A DNA stretch of 64,000 nt from Macellibacteroides fermentans (GTDB lineage Bacteria > Bacteroidota > Bacteroidia > Bacteroidales > Tannerellaceae), in the NCBI RefSeq assembly GCF_013409575.1, contig NZ_JACCCY010000005.1, positions 1 to 64,000 of the forward strand, given 5' to 3'. How positions within the stretch are numbered: position 1 is the first letter of the stretch; every line of letters begins with the position of its first letter. The notes beneath the pieces were generated by a model, which was not told the origin of the DNA, did not search any database, and saw only the letters and a list, made by a program, of their open reading frames with translations. Positions 63,026-64,000 of the stretch are shown piece by piece. The position numbers and the translations under genes are program-made.

Positions 63026-63194
63026 ACAACCCGTTTAGTACCGGCTTATTACAAACGACTTCCTGATAAACAAGATAAATTAAAAACAAGAAAATAATTA
63101 TAAATATGACTACACATATTGTCTGGATGATTCTCCATTTCTTGATGTAGGCATCGTAGGCCTTTTTATCTTCAAAATAATGCTTATTCTTCAT
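63024..63194 (-). CDS. Small single-pass membrane protein (56 residues)
   Basis: An open frame from ATG 63194 to TAA 63024. Order: charged N-terminus MKNKHYFEDKKAYDAYIKKW, then one hydrophobic helix (about 24-44, TICVVIFIIIFLFLIYLVY), then a short Cys-containing tail ending PVLNGL. The charge distribution (basic residues before the helix) predicts the N-terminus inside. No family is recognised. It stands alone between the receptor promoter and the AraC-type gene. The clean membrane-protein layout argues for a real gene, but conservation was not checked. Confidence 0.5.
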   Translation of the reverse strand: MKNKHYFEDKKAYDAYIKKWRIIQTICVVIFIIIFLFLIYLVYQEVVCNKPVLNGL

Positions 63195-63383
63195 TTTTAA
63201 TTCTTTAAATTAGTAAACTGAAGCAATTGTATCTATATCTATTAAGCAACCGAAGCGTAATAGTTCTCTCTGTATAATGTAAAATAGACTACAAAATTAT
63301 TTATAATGTTTTGGAACAAAATGCAAATCGCAGACTGTTAATTATAGTAATGAGACAAAGATTGAATAAAAAGATGCGTTAAG

Positions 63384-64000
63384 TTATACAGTCTTTTTCC
63401 ATATTTTTTTATGAATAACCAACGGTGTCTGTTTAAGATATCTTTTGCAGTAACTGATAAAATGTGCAGAAGATGAAAAACCAAACTCCTCAGAGATAGC
63501 TTGTACGTTTACGTTGGGTTGTGCTAGCCTGCTTAATATATTTTTGTTTTTTTCTTGAATAATCCATTGATAGGGTGTATCATTAAAATGCTCTTTGAAT
63601 TTTCTGGTAAGAGTTTTTGGAGACATATTGCATCTGTTGGCAAGTTCAATTACATTGCAATTAATTGTGAATTTATTTAAAACCAAACTAATGAAATTGT
63701 TTTGATTTTCAATTAGTGGAAGTAAAAAACGGGCCGTATTTACTTTGTCGTAAAAAGTATATAAAATAAAAATTAGTTCTCTTTTCTTTAATTCATACAT
63801 GAAATTACAAAAGGCCCCTGATTTAAACAAAAGTGATATCCCATTTATATACAGGATCATAGCTTCATTGACTTCCAATATTTCAAATTCATCGGCTTTC
63901 GCGGGACAATAAATAGAAATCTTGTCAAGTGCAGTTTTTTCGCAAGTACTCAATATATTATTGAATTGAATACATATTAAGAACAAATCGTTTGTTGCTA
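63384..64000 (-). CDS. AraC-family transcriptional regulator, 5'-truncated by window edge
   Basis: The frame is open to the right end of the window, so the N-terminus is missing; an in-frame TTG at 63986 is unlikely to be the true start. The C-terminal AraC DNA-binding domain is clear: first helix-turn-helix VIELANRCNMSPKTLTRKFKEH with NDTPYQWIIQEK, second VQAISEEFGFSSSAHFISYC with KRYLKQTPLVIHKK. The visible N-terminal part (EILEVNEAMILYINGISLLF) has no recognised ligand-binding fold, though it may be a degenerate cupin. Its targets are unknown. Confidence 0.88.
   Translation of the reverse strand, partial: ATNDLFLICIQFNNILSTCEKTALDKISIYCPAKADEFEILEVNEAMILYINGISLLFKSGAFCNFMYELKKRELIFILYTFYDKVNTARFLLPLIENQNNFISLVLNKFTINCNVIELANRCNMSPKTLTRKFKEHFNDTPYQWIIQEKNKNILSRLAQPNVNVQAISEEFGFSSSAHFISYCKRYLKQTPLVIHKKIWKKTV

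Overview
This 64-kb window comes from the Bacteroidales, most likely a Parabacteroides-like gut species; the genus is an inference, the order is well supported. Evidence seen: four SusC/SusD outer-membrane pairs, FecI-type ECF sigma factors paired with FecR anti-sigma factors, a fused fucokinase/GDP-fucose pyrophosphorylase (FKP), a Bacteroides-type IS66 element, and several TAnnTTTG -7 promoter boxes. No rRNA, tRNA, CRISPR or phage genes were seen.

Left part (1-42 kb): after a 5'-truncated SGNH hydrolase come four consecutive trans-envelope-regulated SusCD modules. Each has an ECF sigma factor, a FecR anti-sigma, a SusC receptor with an N-terminal STN signalling domain, and a SusD lipoprotein. 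Module 1 (816-11365) carries two secreted phosphoesterases and no glycosidase. Module 2 (11472-19049) has its sigma gene divergent from fecR-susC-susD and no enzymes. An intact IS66-family element (19517-21973, with terminal inverted repeats and an 8-bp target duplication) and the de novo GDP-fucose genes gmd-fcl follow. Module 3 (24672-31556) has no enzymes. Module 4 (31906-41985) ends with a DUF6057-like membrane protein and a lipoprotein combining a c-type haem motif with a beta-propeller.

Right part (42-64 kb): an AraC regulator is divergent from an MFS sugar transporter, a DUF5107-TPR protein and a GH2 glycosidase. After a terminator come a GH92 alpha-mannosidase and a GtaA/DUF4965-family lipoprotein. 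This looks like a locus for mannose-containing glycans. On the minus strand lie FKP (fucose salvage to GDP-fucose), a LytTR response regulator and its LytS-type kinase, a disrupted TonB-dependent receptor, a 56-residue membrane protein, and an AraC regulator running off the window.

The most interesting non-coding signal is a recurrent element between fecR and susC in all four modules. A hairpin that is mismatched (A-C) when read on the coding strand becomes fully paired, with G-U wobbles, on the opposite strand. There it is followed by a U-rich tract, and in three modules a minus-strand TAnnTTTG box overlaps the susC start codon. This predicts a cis-antisense small RNA of about 90-120 nt per module, comparable in position to DonS of Bacteroides fragilis.
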